From assembly GCA_022566535.1 (NCBI GenBank), contig JADFIR010000003.1, forward strand, positions 1-64,000: a stretch of 64,000 nucleotides of DNA, given 5' to 3'. Source of the DNA: Planctomycetota bacterium (GTDB taxonomy: Bacteria; Planctomycetota; Phycisphaerae; Phycisphaerales; SM1A02). Position numbers and translations under genes: made by a program. Each line of letters starts with the position of its first letter. Position 1 is the stretch's first letter. This document shows positions 27,249-36,539 of this stretch, piece by piece. Below the pieces are notes generated by a model. That model did no database searches. It saw only the letters and a program-made list of their open reading frames with translations, and was not told where the DNA came from.

Positions 27249-28478
27249 CTACCGGCCCGGTGGTTCGTGTTCGTGCTCGGGCATGGCGCTGGTCATTTTG
27301 ACGGGATTCGGCTCGAACGCCTGCAATGCCCGCGTGGTGGTGACCGCCCAGACGTTGTCCACGCCGGAACGATCGGAGACAAAGAAAACGCGTCCGTCGC
27401 CGCTCCAGACCGGTTGGAAGTTGGCGAATCGTCCGTTGGTGAGATTGGTTCGCCCGGAGCCGTCAATATTCACGATCCAAACGTCGGACTGCTGAGATTC
27501 AGTGCTTGAGGTCGTGTCAGGTTCTACGACCGAGACGAAGACGATGCGTCTTCCGTCGGGGGACCACGCCGGATTGATGACGGCCGCGTTGGCAGCCGAG
27601 ACGATCTCCGTGGGGCGCACGGCGTCGCCGTTGATGTAGTCCACCGTCCAAATGCTGTGATGCCGGCTGCCGCGCTGCCGGGCTCTCTGGAAGAGGATCT
27701 TGCTGCGTGCGACGTCCGGGCACCATTGAGGAAACAACCCATAATCCAGGAAGCTCCGCACGCCGGGCTTCTTCGTGTCAGCCGACCACATTTCCCATCG
27801 TCCCGATCTCGACCCGAGCTTGCAGTAGATCAACCGCTCACCGTCGGGTGACCAGGACGGGTGCAGCTCATGCTCCGGGTCGTCGGTGACCTTCATCGGT
27901 TGTCCACCGTCGGTGGACATCACGTAGATATCCCAGTTTCCGGCACGATTGGAGGCGAAAGCGATCGTGGCCCCGGAGGGATGAAACACCGGCATGACAT
28001 CGTCAGCCGGGTCCGTGGTGAGTTGGGTGACGGTTCGCCCGGGAATCGTCTTGAGATAGATGTCCGCGGAGTCCCGGTGCTGGGTTGAGGCGAACACCAT
28101 CTGCGTCCCCGTGCGGTCGATATCGGGATCGAAGCACGCCCCCTCGACCGTGAAGGTGACTTGTGCGATGTTGCTGCTGCCATCAAACGGTCCGCCCGCG
28201 TCGCGTGTGCCGCCGAGCATCTCGCCGTAAAGGTCGACGAGCGCCGCGGGACGATCAATGCGTGCAGCGGAGTTGGCCATCTGCTCGCCGCCGATCGGGC
28301 CAGCAGTAACGGGGGGCTCGGCAGGCGGCGGCGAGGGGGCCGTAACGATCTCCACGAGTGTCTCGCTGATCTCCATCTCCTGGGCTACGGAGTCGCTGTT
28401 TGCCGCGCACCCGCCTAATAGCGCGGCGGTGCCGGCAACAATCAGGCGGCGGGTGAGAAACAGTGCCTTGGCGTTCAC
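27249..28478 (-). CDS. TolB-like beta-propeller (PD40) lipoprotein
   Basis: The GTG at 28478 has GGAGG 7 bases upstream and gives a lipoprotein signal (LIVAGTAALLGGC); longer frames extend to 28712 but begin with non-signal sequence. About 409 residues. After a Pro-rich linker, the C-terminal 280 residues hold at least five PD40 (WD40-like) repeats of the TolB type: GTQMVFASTQHRDSADIYLK, GATIAFASNRAGNWDIYVMS, HPSWSPDGERLIYCK, NPAWSPDGRRIVFVS, QPVWSGDGRVFFVSD. TolB links Pal and the Tol inner-membrane complex, but classic TolB is soluble and has an N-terminal domain absent here, so a related envelope or sensing role is safer. Confidence 0.82.
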   Translation of the reverse strand: MNAKALFLTRRLIVAGTAALLGGCAANSDSVAQEMEISETLVEIVTAPSPPPAEPPVTAGPIGGEQMANSAARIDRPAALVDLYGEMLGGTRDAGGPFDGSSNIAQVTFTVEGACFDPDIDRTGTQMVFASTQHRDSADIYLKTIPGRTVTQLTTDPADDVMPVFHPSGATIAFASNRAGNWDIYVMSTDGGQPMKVTDDPEHELHPSWSPDGERLIYCKLGSRSGRWEMWSADTKKPGVRSFLDYGLFPQWCPDVARSKILFQRARQRGSRHHSIWTVDYINGDAVRPTEIVSAANAAVINPAWSPDGRRIVFVSVVEPDTTSSTESQQSDVWIVNIDGSGRTNLTNGRFANFQPVWSGDGRVFFVSDRSGVDNVWAVTTTRALQAFEPNPVKMTSAMPEHEHEPPGR

Positions 28479-29097
28479 GCGTTGGCCTCCGTGGTTCATA
28501 TGACCGCACGACATCAAGGCCGGCGGGCGCGACCGTGGTCGCGGTCGTCGGCTCCGCCAAGACCACGCGACTCCTGTGAACTGAATCGGGCGGGCTCCAA
28601 CCCATCCCGTCGGGTTCGACCAAGGAAATCCCGGCTCTTTATCGGACGACTGGAGAGCATGACTTGAGTCCCTGGACCCTGCTGCCACCGGCAGCAACAG
28701 CGTTATCGGCATCCTCGCGCGGGGGCCTGAGTCGATATCTCGATTCGATCGTCTCTTGATATGACCGGCGAAACGAGGGTTGTAAGGAATTCTGAGACCG
28801 CAACCGGTAGGGTCCTCATTTGAGATTCCTTCCTCAAACGGCCAGAATCAGGTGGGCGGCAAATGGGTTCAATTATTGAACCCTTTTGAGCTCGCGCATT
28901 GGCCAGAATCAGAGCACTTCGGGACCAGGGGTTTGGGGACCGACGGCCCCTTCGCCGGCCTATCATTTGGCGCGACCGTGGAATGCAACCGAATGAATCG
29001 GTGTCCGGATTAGCTTCTAAGGGCTACCGCCATCGCCGATGGGAAGGTAGATCTACATGGGGCCGGAACGCCCCTGGTGGGCAGAAACAACACGCCG
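28479..29097. other. Gene-free gap between divergent genes
   Basis: About 620 bases separating the minus-strand TolB-like gene from the plus-strand HicB-like gene. No supported gene. The stretch 28740-28880 is relatively AT-rich and likely holds the two divergent promoters, but no clear -35/-10 pair could be assigned. Confidence 0.45.
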
Positions 29098-29424
29098 ATG
29101 GAATCCGAAGCAATCATGATCGAGCTTCGCGAAGTGGTCTACCGCGAAGGTCAGTGGTGGATCGCCCATTGCCTGGAGATGGACGTGGTCGCTGAGGGTG
29201 ACTCACCCTTCGAGGCCGTCTCCAGCACTATGGAGCTTTGTGGCGCCAAGATCGACGCGGCCATCGACGATGGGAATGTCAAGGCGATCTATCACCCCGC
29301 GCCAGCGGAAATCTGGGATCTTTACGCTCGGGGCAAGAAGTTTCGGAAGCCCCCCGGGATGACGCTGCCAACAATGCCCGCCCGAGTGTCCCGCTTTGAG
29401 ACCCGAGCCCTTCAGATGGCGTAG
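29098..29424 (+). CDS. HicB-like antitoxin-fold protein without HicA
   Basis: About 108 residues from the ATG at 29098 (an ATG at 29116 is equally good). The start IELREVVYREGQWWIAHCLE followed by MDVVAEGDSPFEAVSSTMEL matches the HicB partial RNase-H fold (family x-W-x-A-x-C-x-E-L-x-V-x-x-x-G-x-S-x-E-E-A). The C-terminal half (IWDLYARGKKFRKPPGMTLP) does not look like the helix-turn-helix or ribbon domain of typical HicB. No HicA-like dsRNA-binding toxin is next to it, so a classical toxin-antitoxin role is unlikely unless the partner is elsewhere. Confidence 0.65.
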   Translation: MESEAIMIELREVVYREGQWWIAHCLEMDVVAEGDSPFEAVSSTMELCGAKIDAAIDDGNVKAIYHPAPAEIWDLYARGKKFRKPPGMTLPTMPARVSRFETRALQMA

Positions 29425-29828
29425 ATGGTGGATCGGGTTCTCAAGTATCGACGGCTGATCCAGATTCTCCGTCATTCGGCATCAATGAGATAAAGAGTCG
29501 CGGTAAGGGTTCTCACAGGATGCTGATGGGTGTCGTCAGTGGCGAGTTGGTCAAGCACCCAATCAAGTGACACAAGGAGTAACGAGGATAAGCCGAAGGC
29601 TGTGATCGCCTCCATCCGGCGAGTATTCAGGCTCACGGCGAGAGACGGCATCACCGACGACGACTTCTACCGATAAGGCACGGGGCCGGCTGGCCCCGAA
29701 ATCAACAGGCTGCTGGTTGGCTTTGATGACTCTAAGGGCTAATCACCCAAATTAGGACACCACGCCCCAACCCAACCCGATCGCCCGCTACAGAGAGTTG
29801 AGCTACACTGACCGGTTTGCCAGTTTGG
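29425..29828. other. Gap between the HicB-like gene and tRNA-Lys
   Basis: About 400 bases with no supported gene. A 17-codon open stretch ending GITDDDFYR-stop at about 29676 hints at a gene tail without a start. TACACT at 29802 could be the -10 of the tRNA promoter; no matching -35 was found. Confidence 0.4.
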
Positions 29829-29902
29829 GGTCGCGTAGCTCAGCTAGGTAGAGCAACCGCCTTTTAAGCGGTAGGTCCTGGGTTCGAGTCCCAGCGCGAC
29901 CA
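29829..29902 (+). tRNA. trnK: tRNA-Lys (anticodon UUU)
   Basis: A 74-base cloverleaf: acceptor ggtcgcg / cgcgacc with discriminator A; D arm gctc...gagc; anticodon arm accgc-cttttaa-gcggt with anticodon TTT at the loop centre; T arm ctggg-ttcgagt-cccag. CCA is not encoded. The SNF2 gene starts 39 bases downstream. I searched by eye for a duplicated 3' end that would mark an integration site and saw none. Confidence 0.96.
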
Positions 29903-29941
29903 TCTGCCGAGAGCAATGGATCTACGCGAGCCGGTCCCCTC

Positions 29942-32900
29942 ATGCTGGTACTGCATGTCAATTGGGCCCAAGGCGCCTTGGGACTATGGGCGGAGTCGCG
30001 GTCGGCGTACCTCGGCGGGGCTGATTGCCCTGCGGACATGGGGGCATCGAGGCCCCCCGGCGGCAGCGATTCGACCGACACCTCCGTGCAGCGCATCGGG
30101 GTTGCCCAGGCGATCCCGCCAGCCGCCCATCCGTTTGCTGTCTCGGCCAGCGATTTGGCTGCCACACTTGTTGCGGAGGATCTGCTTGAGCCTGATGCCG
30201 TTGGCGCGCTGGACTCGATGCGCCTCCGCTTGCCATGCGACCCGATCGGACCTCGCCCAAGTGACCGGCTGGCCAGCGCCGTCGGAGCGCTGGATCAACC
30301 AACCGAGCTTCGACTGGGGCGATTCGAGATCCCCACCGTTGCCCTGCCCAACGATCAGGCCCTCTCAGCCGTGCTTCGACTCGAGGATCGTGGCCCGACT
30401 GATGCCGTCGACTTCGGTCATTCGTTGCGGTATTGGATCACGGTGGCCCGGTTCGTCCTCGAGCTGCTGGTGGATCAGCGATTCATTCCCACGCTGATTC
30501 AAACCCAATCGAATGGTGGTGGTTTACGAGCGGCGTGGCGGCCTTGGCTGCATGATGAGTCGGCCCAGGTCCGGCTGGGCGCGTTGCTGGCGGCGATGCC
30601 TCCGGTCGTCCGAGCGGTGGTCGACGGATTTGCAGATGAGCCTTGGCGCGTACTACATGATGCCCTTGGGACGTTGACCGATGCCACCGTTCGCCGGGCC
30701 TTGATCGGCGAGGACTTCATCGAGGCGATCCGAGACCATGATCCTTCAACCGACCCGCAGGTTGCTTGGCTCGCGGGTCTGCTCGGTCACCGAGACGCGG
30801 TTGTCCTACCCCAGGGCCCCGGGGAGCAGATGCTCGGCGATATCCGGGTATGGATCAGCCAGCTTGAAGATGCCCGACGACCCCGGCCGTTCCGTTTGTG
30901 CTTTCGACTCAATGAGCCGCCTGCGCACGCGGTCCAGGACGATCTGCTCTCCGTGGACGAGGACCTGTGCTGGCGACTCAGCCTGCATTTGGTGATGGAC
31001 AGCGAGCCGCGGCAGGTCATGGTTGACGCCCGGCGTGTCTGGGAATCCTCCCCATCGGGGCTGGTGGTTGATGGTCATCACATTGACCGGCCTGCGGAAT
31101 TGCTGTTGGCCGAGCTGGGCCGGGCCAGCAGAATCTATCCGAAGATCGCCCCGGCGCTGGCCGAGGCTCAGCCCAGCGACATCGCCCTCACCACCGCGGA
31201 GGCTGCCGATTTCCTGCGAGACTACCGGTCGCTGCTCGAGGAGTCAGGATTTGGCGTGATCGTGCCGGCGTGGTGGGATGAGCCGGCGTGTCGCCTCGGC
31301 GTGCGCTTGCAGATCGATGCACCGGCATCCGACGACCGCGATCCAGAGATCGCCGGCGATTCGACCGCGGCCCCGTGCACGCTTGGGCTCAATAGTCTTG
31401 TGCGGTACCGATGGCAGGTCGCCATCGGAGACCAGCCATTGTCTGGTGATGACCTGCGGCAGCTTGAGCAGCTTCACTCCCCGCTGGTCCGCGTCGGGCG
31501 GTCGTGGGTACACATCGCTCGCCAAGACATCGCCAACGCCACGGCCTTTGTGCAAGCGGATCGGGGGGGCGAGGTCTCACTGCTGGGGGCGCTGCGAATG
31601 GCCCAGGGTGTGGTGAGCTCTCAGCCGGCTGAGATTGGGCTGCCCGTCTTGGGCATGGATGCAGCCGGATGGGTGGGTCAGCTTTTGGACCCCGTCGATG
31701 GGCATGAGGCCATGCCTCAGTTGGATCAACCGCGTGGGTTCGTCGGTACGTTGCGTCCATATCAGAAGACCGGCTTGAGCTGGCTGGTGTTTCTGGAGCG
31801 CTACGGTTTGGGGGCGTGCCTGGCCGACGATATGGGTCTCGGCAAGACGATCCAACTGATCGCGCTGCTGTTGTATGAGCGCGAGCAGCCGACCCGATCC
31901 GCGGAGGTGGGTCCAACCCTGTTGGTCGTGCCCACCTCGTTGATTGGGAATTGGGTGGCCGAGCTACGGCGATTCGCACCTTCGCTTTCATGCCACGTTC
32001 ACCACGGACCGCAGCGATCGCTCGGAGGGCGCTTCGTTGAGTTTGCGGCCGCCAATGACATGGTGATCACCACCTACGCGCTGGTCCCACGCGATCACGA
32101 CACGCTGATGAGGGTTCGCTGGTGGCGGGTGGTGCTGGACGAGGCTCAATACATCAAGAATCCGCCCACTCAGCAGGCGACTGCGATCCGGCAGTTGCCG
32201 GCCCAGCGCCGTGTGGCCATGACCGGCACGCCGGTGGAGAACCGGCTCAACGATCTGTGGTCGATCATGGAGTTCTGTAATCCGGGCTATCTTGGCGGAG
32301 CCCGCGAGTTTCGCCGGCGCTTCGCCGTCCCGGTCGAGCGGCATCGAGACCGCCGGCAGGCGGAAGCGCTGCGAAACCTCGTGCGACCCTTTGTGCTGCG
32401 GCGCCTCAAGATCGACCCGGAGGTGATCGTTGATCTGCCCGCATGCGTTCAAACCAAAGAATACGCGACACTCACCGCTGAGCAAGCGGGGCTGTATCAG
32501 TCGATCGTCGATGAAATGCTCGGCGCTGTCGATCGCGCCCAGGGCATCCAGCGCCGCGGGCTGGTGTTGGCGACACTGACCAGGCTCAAGCAAGTCTGCA
32601 ACCATCCGGCCCACCTGTTGCAGGCTACTGGCGCCAGTGTTGTGGATTGGGCGCCCAAGAGCGCTGATCATCGGCCGCTGTCGGCCCGTTCCGGCAAGTG
32701 CACGCGCCTCATCGAAATGCTCGAAGAGCTGTTGGCGGCGGGCGACAAGGCCCTGGTGTTTACCCAGTTTCGTCAGATGGGTCACCTGCTGGCGGCGATG
32801 ATCCGCCACGACCTCGACTGCGAGGCGATGTTCTTGCACGGCGGGACGCCGCCGCTCAAGCGTCAACCGATGATCGACCGATTCCAGGGAGGCGACGGCG

Positions 32901-33238
32901 CCGCGCCCATCTTCATCCTTTCGCTCAAGGCCGGCGGCATTGGATTGAACCTCACCGCCGCCAACCACGTGTTCCATTTCGATCGTTGGTGGAATCCGGC
33001 CGTGGAGAACCAGGCCACCGACCGCGCGTATCGCATCGGCCAGTCAAGGACCGTGCATGTGCACAAGTTCGTCTGCGTCGGCACGCTGGAAGAACACATC
33101 GACCAGATGATCGAACAGAAGACCCACCTGGCCGACAACGTCATTGGCTCGGGGGAGCAATGGGTCACGGAGCTTACCACTGAGCAACTGCACGAAATCC
33201 TGCGACTGCGGGCTACGGCCCTGGAGCTTGATCCGTGA
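29942..33238 (+). CDS. SNF2-family DEAD/DEAH-box helicase (HelZ/RapA-like)
   Basis: 1098 residues. The N-terminal 560 residues form the SNF2-associated region typical of bacterial members. The motor domains start near 600: motif Q-like GTLRPYQKTGLSWLVFLERY, Walker A ADDMGLGKTIQ (about 628-638), motif Ia VVPTSLIGNW, Walker B LDEAQYIKN (D-E-A-Q, about 733), MTGTPVENRLNDLWSIMEF (motif III), and in the second lobe VFTQFRQMG, LSLKAGGIGLNLTAANHVFHFD (motif V) and ENQATDRAYRIGQS (motif VI). The motor remodels protein-DNA or RNA polymerase complexes by ATP-driven translocation. It overlaps the SWIM gene by four bases (GTGA). The SNF2-plus-SWIM pair is common in bacteria with unclear function; DNA repair, transcription and phage defence have all been proposed. 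Confidence 0.92.
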   Translation: MLVLHVNWAQGALGLWAESRSAYLGGADCPADMGASRPPGGSDSTDTSVQRIGVAQAIPPAAHPFAVSASDLAATLVAEDLLEPDAVGALDSMRLRLPCDPIGPRPSDRLASAVGALDQPTELRLGRFEIPTVALPNDQALSAVLRLEDRGPTDAVDFGHSLRYWITVARFVLELLVDQRFIPTLIQTQSNGGGLRAAWRPWLHDESAQVRLGALLAAMPPVVRAVVDGFADEPWRVLHDALGTLTDATVRRALIGEDFIEAIRDHDPSTDPQVAWLAGLLGHRDAVVLPQGPGEQMLGDIRVWISQLEDARRPRPFRLCFRLNEPPAHAVQDDLLSVDEDLCWRLSLHLVMDSEPRQVMVDARRVWESSPSGLVVDGHHIDRPAELLLAELGRASRIYPKIAPALAEAQPSDIALTTAEAADFLRDYRSLLEESGFGVIVPAWWDEPACRLGVRLQIDAPASDDRDPEIAGDSTAAPCTLGLNSLVRYRWQVAIGDQPLSGDDLRQLEQLHSPLVRVGRSWVHIARQDIANATAFVQADRGGEVSLLGALRMAQGVVSSQPAEIGLPVLGMDAAGWVGQLLDPVDGHEAMPQLDQPRGFVGTLRPYQKTGLSWLVFLERYGLGACLADDMGLGKTIQLIALLLYEREQPTRSAEVGPTLLVVPTSLIGNWVAELRRFAPSLSCHVHHGPQRSLGGRFVEFAAANDMVITTYALVPRDHDTLMRVRWWRVVLDEAQYIKNPPTQQATAIRQLPAQRRVAMTGTPVENRLNDLWSIMEFCNPGYLGGAREFRRRFAVPVERHRDRRQAEALRNLVRPFVLRRLKIDPEVIVDLPACVQTKEYATLTAEQAGLYQSIVDEMLGAVDRAQGIQRRGLVLATLTRLKQVCNHPAHLLQATGASVVDWAPKSADHRPLSARSGKCTRLIEMLEELLAAGDKALVFTQFRQMGHLLAAMIRHDLDCEAMFLHGGTPPLKRQPMIDRFQGGDGAAPIFILSLKAGGIGLNLTAANHVFHFDRWWNPAVENQATDRAYRIGQSRTVHVHKFVCVGTLEEHIDQMIEQKTHLADNVIGSGEQWVTELTTEQLHEILRLRATALELDP

Positions 33239-34137
33239 CATCGAACTTCAACAGGTCGTTCGGTAGGAAGCCCTCCTCACCACGGGTTGTGCGCAACGGC
33301 ATCAGATTGCGGGCAACCGGCGACGAGGCGATCGCCCGCACCTGGATTTCGCAACAGTGGTTGGAGCGGCTGGAGGACCTGGTGTCGGTGGGGCCGCTGT
33401 GCGAAGGATTGGAGTACGCTCGCCGCGGCCAGACAATCACGCTGCAGATCAATCCTGGCCGGGTTGATGGTCACGTTCAGGGTCGCGCCGCTGAGCCGTA
33501 CCGGACGCAGTTGCGAATTCCGATGCTTGATGAGCAGCAGTGGCAGCGGATCATCGACGCCATGGCTGGTGAGGCTTTCTACTCGGCCATGCTGCTGGCT
33601 AACCAGCTGCCCCCGGCGGTTGGGAGCCTGTTCGCGTCGCTTGAGTTGCAGTTGGTTCCGTCGGCCGATCAGCTCACCATTGAGTGCGACTGCCCCGCGA
33701 GCGAACCGTGCAAGCACGCGGCCGCAGTGGGATATCTTCTTGCCGAACGAATTGATAATGATCCCCTGGTCATGCTGTCGCTGCGCGGGATGCCGGGCGA
33801 ACGGGTCCTTGAGCGGCTCGCGCAGGCCAGGGCCATGCGGACCCACGGTGTCGCCGCCGCACACGCCGATCCTCCAATGCCCCATTCGCAAGATGGCGCA
33901 GTGCCGCTTGAAGAGTGCCTGGACGCGTTTTGGCGGTTAGGGGGGCAGCTGGCCCAACTGAAGCGCTTGGGGCCGCCGCAGCACGCGCCGCATGCCCTGT
34001 TGCGCCGGCTTGGGCCGACGCCCTTGCCCGGCCAGTTTCCGATGCTCGGATTGCTGGCGAGCATCTACGACGTTGTCTCGCGTTCAGCCATACGTTTGCG
34101 AGACGAGGCCGAGCGCATTGACGACGAATCCGCCTGA
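33235..34137 (+). CDS. SWIM zinc-finger protein, partner of the SNF2 helicase
   Basis: 300 residues; GTG start overlapping the helicase stop, so the two are translationally coupled. The SWIM finger ECDCPASEPCKHAAAVGY (about residues 149-166) fits C-x-C-x(n)-C-x-H. Before it lies a domain typical of these partners: RGQTITLQINPGRVDGHVQG and YRTQLRIPMLDEQQWQRIID. The C-terminus is Leu/Pro-rich and helical. SWIM domains bind DNA or proteins; the conserved pairing implies that this protein targets or regulates the helicase (inference). Its stop codon runs straight into a tandem tgatgcct repeat. Confidence 0.9.
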   Translation: MTSNFNRSFGRKPSSPRVVRNGIRLRATGDEAIARTWISQQWLERLEDLVSVGPLCEGLEYARRGQTITLQINPGRVDGHVQGRAAEPYRTQLRIPMLDEQQWQRIIDAMAGEAFYSAMLLANQLPPAVGSLFASLELQLVPSADQLTIECDCPASEPCKHAAAVGYLLAERIDNDPLVMLSLRGMPGERVLERLAQARAMRTHGVAAAHADPPMPHSQDGAVPLEECLDAFWRLGGQLAQLKRLGPPQHAPHALLRRLGPTPLPGQFPMLGLLASIYDVVSRSAIRLRDEAERIDDESA

Positions 34138-34172
34138 TGCTTGATGCCTTGATGCCTCGGTGCCTTGATGCC
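34135..34172 (+). repeat. Degenerate tandem tgatgcct repeat after the SWIM gene
   Basis: tgatgct-tgatgcct-tgatgcctcggtgcct-tgatgcc, beginning at the TGA stop of the SWIM gene. The same unit appears at 11006-11035 and within the stem-loop 8990-9029. A second small hairpin (cccgac-aa-gtcggg) follows at about 34191-34204. Confidence 0.65.
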
Positions 34173-34415
34173 GACCCGGGTCTTCCTCGTCCCGACAAGT
34201 CGGGACTCGTCAGACCCGGCTTCGCCCGATGCCTCGGCGCCCTTTCACTCACCGCGCGGCGCCCAAAGAGAATCGGCATGAGTCCCTGAGGTCGGATTAT
34301 GCGGGCACACGGGCGGCAAAGTGCGCCCCCAATCGTCGGCACGGACAACTTGGGCTGTCCAATGGCCGATATCACTATCCGCAACCGAAGGCTGCGCGCA
34401 AGGAGGGCGCTGTCC

Positions 34416-34661
34416 ATGGACACCTCACGATCTACGGCTGAGCGCATCAGGCCGATACTGCAGGCGATGGAGCGCTCGATCGAGTCGGCGCGGCGGCGTC
34501 GGTTGCATGATTCGGGTCTCGCAGCCGCCCCCAGCACGGTCGAATCTCCACGACCTGTCACTGATCCGACCCAGCCTCCGCGTCAAAAGGCCCGGCCGAA
34601 GCGCCCGTCGTCGCTTATGCGCCCTTACAACGCAACGGAATATCGGGCCGAAGCGGTCTAA
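34416..34661 (+). CDS. Small basic hypothetical protein
   Basis: 81 residues from the ATG at 34416, with AGGAGG 9 bases upstream; the frame is open further upstream but without another SD. The N-terminal 35 residues form one amphipathic helix (AERIRPILQAMERSIESARRRR); the rest is Pro/Ser/Lys-rich and probably disordered. No family recognised. The strong SD and the position between the SWIM gene and the STAS gene support expression. A membrane-free adaptor or regulator of the STAS protein is possible but unproven. Confidence 0.5.
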   Translation: MDTSRSTAERIRPILQAMERSIESARRRRLHDSGLAAAPSTVESPRPVTDPTQPPRQKARPKRPSSLMRPYNATEYRAEAV

Positions 34662-34838
34662 TCGATATCACCGGAATAGTTTCGCCGAACCGATTTGCTG
34701 CATCGTGACCCCCACCGCCGCCCGTGCGTGCATGAACCCACGCCCCCAGGTGGCCGATGATCAATACGGGAGGCGTCCCTCCAGGCGTGTTGAGACGCCC
34801 GGATTTCCCTTGGGTGGGCGGCGAGGACCGCAACGGCC

Positions 34839-35318
34839 ATGTGGACTATCTTCACGCGCAAGTCCAACGACCCCTCGTACGATGAACTCGGCGCCCTTCC
34901 GGCCGCGGACGTGGTGGTTCTCGATGCGCCGCGGCCCGGCCCCCGGAAGATCACCAATCCCATCGCGACGATCGAGCATATAGGACCAACAGCCGTGGCC
35001 ACCGTGACGGTCGACCAGTTGTCGCCCAGCGAGGGCATCGCCCAGTTGGGCGAGCTGCTCAAAGACCTGGCCGAGGCGGGGGCGAAAAACTTTGTGCTGG
35101 ACATGCAGAACGTTCAGCACATGGATTCGGACTGTGCTACCAGCCTGGTCAAGTCGCTAAACAAGCTTGCCGGAGAAGGCGGGCGGATCGCTGTGGTCAA
35201 CCCCGACCACAGCATCCAGTCTCTGTTCCAGACGACTCAGCTCGATCGGTTGTTTCCGATCTGCCACGATGTCATGGCTGCTCTGGCTGCGGTCGAGCGC
35301 GATCTACAGAATGTCTGA
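34839..35318 (+). CDS. STAS-domain protein (anti-sigma factor antagonist type)
   Basis: 159 residues. After a unique N-terminal 45 residues, a STAS domain spans about 50-155: ATVTVDQLSPSEGIAQLGEL, AGAKNFVLDMQNVQHMDSDC (family x-x-L-D-x-S-x-V-x-x-M-D-S-S-G), ATSLVKSLNKLAGEGGRIAV and FQTTQLDRLFPICHDVMAAL. The second position of the usual phospho-site pair is Asp (M-D-S-D), leaving Ser at S-D; phospho-control may be altered. STAS antagonists bind anti-sigma kinases in partner-switching cascades. No kinase or phosphatase partner is adjacent. It overlaps the minus-strand rplS 3' end by 15 bases. Confidence 0.85.
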   Translation: MWTIFTRKSNDPSYDELGALPAADVVVLDAPRPGPRKITNPIATIEHIGPTAVATVTVDQLSPSEGIAQLGELLKDLAEAGAKNFVLDMQNVQHMDSDCATSLVKSLNKLAGEGGRIAVVNPDHSIQSLFQTTQLDRLFPICHDVMAALAAVERDLQNV

Positions 35319-35768
35319 TTGGTCTGGGGCGGCATCATCGGCGTCGCCCGTCTCGGCGGCGGCGAGGTCACTCGTAGCCGGCTGCACTTGGCCTCGCACG
35401 TGCTTCAGCCCACGGCGCTGGTCCCGAAGCCGGCGGCTCTTGCCCAGGCGCCGGCGAAGGTAGTACAACTTCGCCCGCCTCGCATCACCGCGCCGCACCA
35501 CCTCGATCTTCGCAATACGCGGTGAGTGCAGCGGGAAGATCCGCTCCACCCCTTCGTTGGCCACGATGCGGCGAACGGTGATCATCCGGTTGATTCCCCG
35601 TCCGCGTTGGGCAATCAGCACGCCTTCGTAGACCTGGATACGCTCCTTGTCCCCCTCGATGATTCGCACGTGCACGCTGAGCGTGTCTCCCACGCTGAAC
35701 ACCGGGAACTGATCCGCGGACTTCAACTGATCGGCGACGATCGTTTCGATGGTTTCCTGAGGGTTCAT
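35304..35768 (-). CDS. rplS: 50S ribosomal protein L19
   Basis: The ATG at 35768 (AAGGT upstream) gives MNPQETIETIVADQLKSADQ; an in-frame extension upstream is not L19-like. 154 residues. The core matches bL19: FSVGDTLSVHVRIIEGDKER (family F-x-x-G-D-x-V-x-V-x-x-x-I-x-E-G-x-K), VYEGVLIAQRGRGINRMITV, RIFPLHSPRIAKIEVVRRGD, and AKLYYLRRRLGKSRRL. About 40 residues of Ala/Asp-rich tail follow the usual end, longer than most L19. L19 sits at the 30S-50S interface. Last gene of the rpsP-trmD-rplS operon. Confidence 0.95.
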   Translation of the reverse strand: MNPQETIETIVADQLKSADQFPVFSVGDTLSVHVRIIEGDKERIQVYEGVLIAQRGRGINRMITVRRIVANEGVERIFPLHSPRIAKIEVVRRGDARRAKLYYLRRRLGKSRRLRDQRRGLKHVRGQVQPATSDLAAAETGDADDAAPDQSDIL

Positions 35769-35803
35769 GGGACCTTGTAAGCTGGTGTGAGCGGACTGGT
35801 CAC

Positions 35804-36514
35804 TTAGGTGGCCAGTCCTTGATTGAGCAGATCGGGGCGACGCTGCCGGGTCCGCTCGATCATCATACTCTTTCGCCACTCGTTGACGGCCTGGTGGTCG
35901 CCTGAGAGCAGCACTTCGGGTGCCCGGCGGCCTTTCCAGACCTGAGGTCGCGTGTAGTGAGGCCCCTCCAGCAGTCGCCGGCCCTGCGGCTCGCGGGCGG
36001 CAAACGAATCCTCGGCCGTCGAGTCCTTGTGCCCCAGCACCCCCGGGATCAGCCGGACCACCGTGTCGATCAGCAGCATTGCAGGGATCTCGCCGCCGCT
36101 GAGCACATAGTCGCCGACGCTGAGTTGAAGCGGCTGGAGCTCCTGGATCACTCGCTCATCCACGCCTTCATAATGGCCGGCGATCAGAAGCAGGCGCGGG
36201 CTCTCGGCCAGCCGTTCGACTCTGCCCTGCTCAAGGCGCTCGCCCTGAGGCGTGAGCAGGATACGTGTTGCAGCCCGACCGTCTTGGGCTTCAATCGCCA
36301 TGACCGCGTCATGAAGCGGTTGACACATCATCACCATGCCGGGCCCGCCGCCGAACGGTCGATCATCGACTTTGCCGTGCTTGCTGTGGGCCCAGTCACG
36401 GATGTTGTGCACGTGGTAGGTGACGAACCCCCGTTCCGTTGCTCGACCGAGGATGCTGGCGCTGAGCACATGCCCAAACATCGCCGGAAACAGGGTGAGG
36501 ACGTCGATCCGCAT
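35804..36514 (-). CDS. trmD: tRNA (guanine37-N1)-methyltransferase TrmD
   Basis: 236 residues. The SPOUT fold signature is complete: MRIDVLTLFPAMFGHVLSAS at the start, DDRPFGGGPGMVMMCQP, the trefoil-knot segments ILLTPQGERLEQ, LLLIAGHYEGVDERV and LSVGDYVLSGGEIPAMLLID (family D-Y-V-L-x-G-G-E-x-x-x), and HYTRPQVWKGRRAPEVLLSG. TrmD methylates G37 of tRNAs reading CNN codons to stop +1 frameshifting. It sits 25 bases after rpsP and 35 bases before rplS; rimM, usually between rpsP and trmD, is missing here. Confidence 0.96.
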   Translation of the reverse strand: MRIDVLTLFPAMFGHVLSASILGRATERGFVTYHVHNIRDWAHSKHGKVDDRPFGGGPGMVMMCQPLHDAVMAIEAQDGRAATRILLTPQGERLEQGRVERLAESPRLLLIAGHYEGVDERVIQELQPLQLSVGDYVLSGGEIPAMLLIDTVVRLIPGVLGHKDSTAEDSFAAREPQGRRLLEGPHYTRPQVWKGRRAPEVLLSGDHQAVNEWRKSMMIERTRQRRPDLLNQGLAT

Positions 36515-36539
36515 GGTGATAGCTGTCCGCGATCAGCAA

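Noticed and set aside
29829-29902. tRNA-Lys as an integration site for the downstream genes
   Set aside because: No repeat of the tRNA 3' end was found downstream, and the following helicase pair is not island-like in composition.
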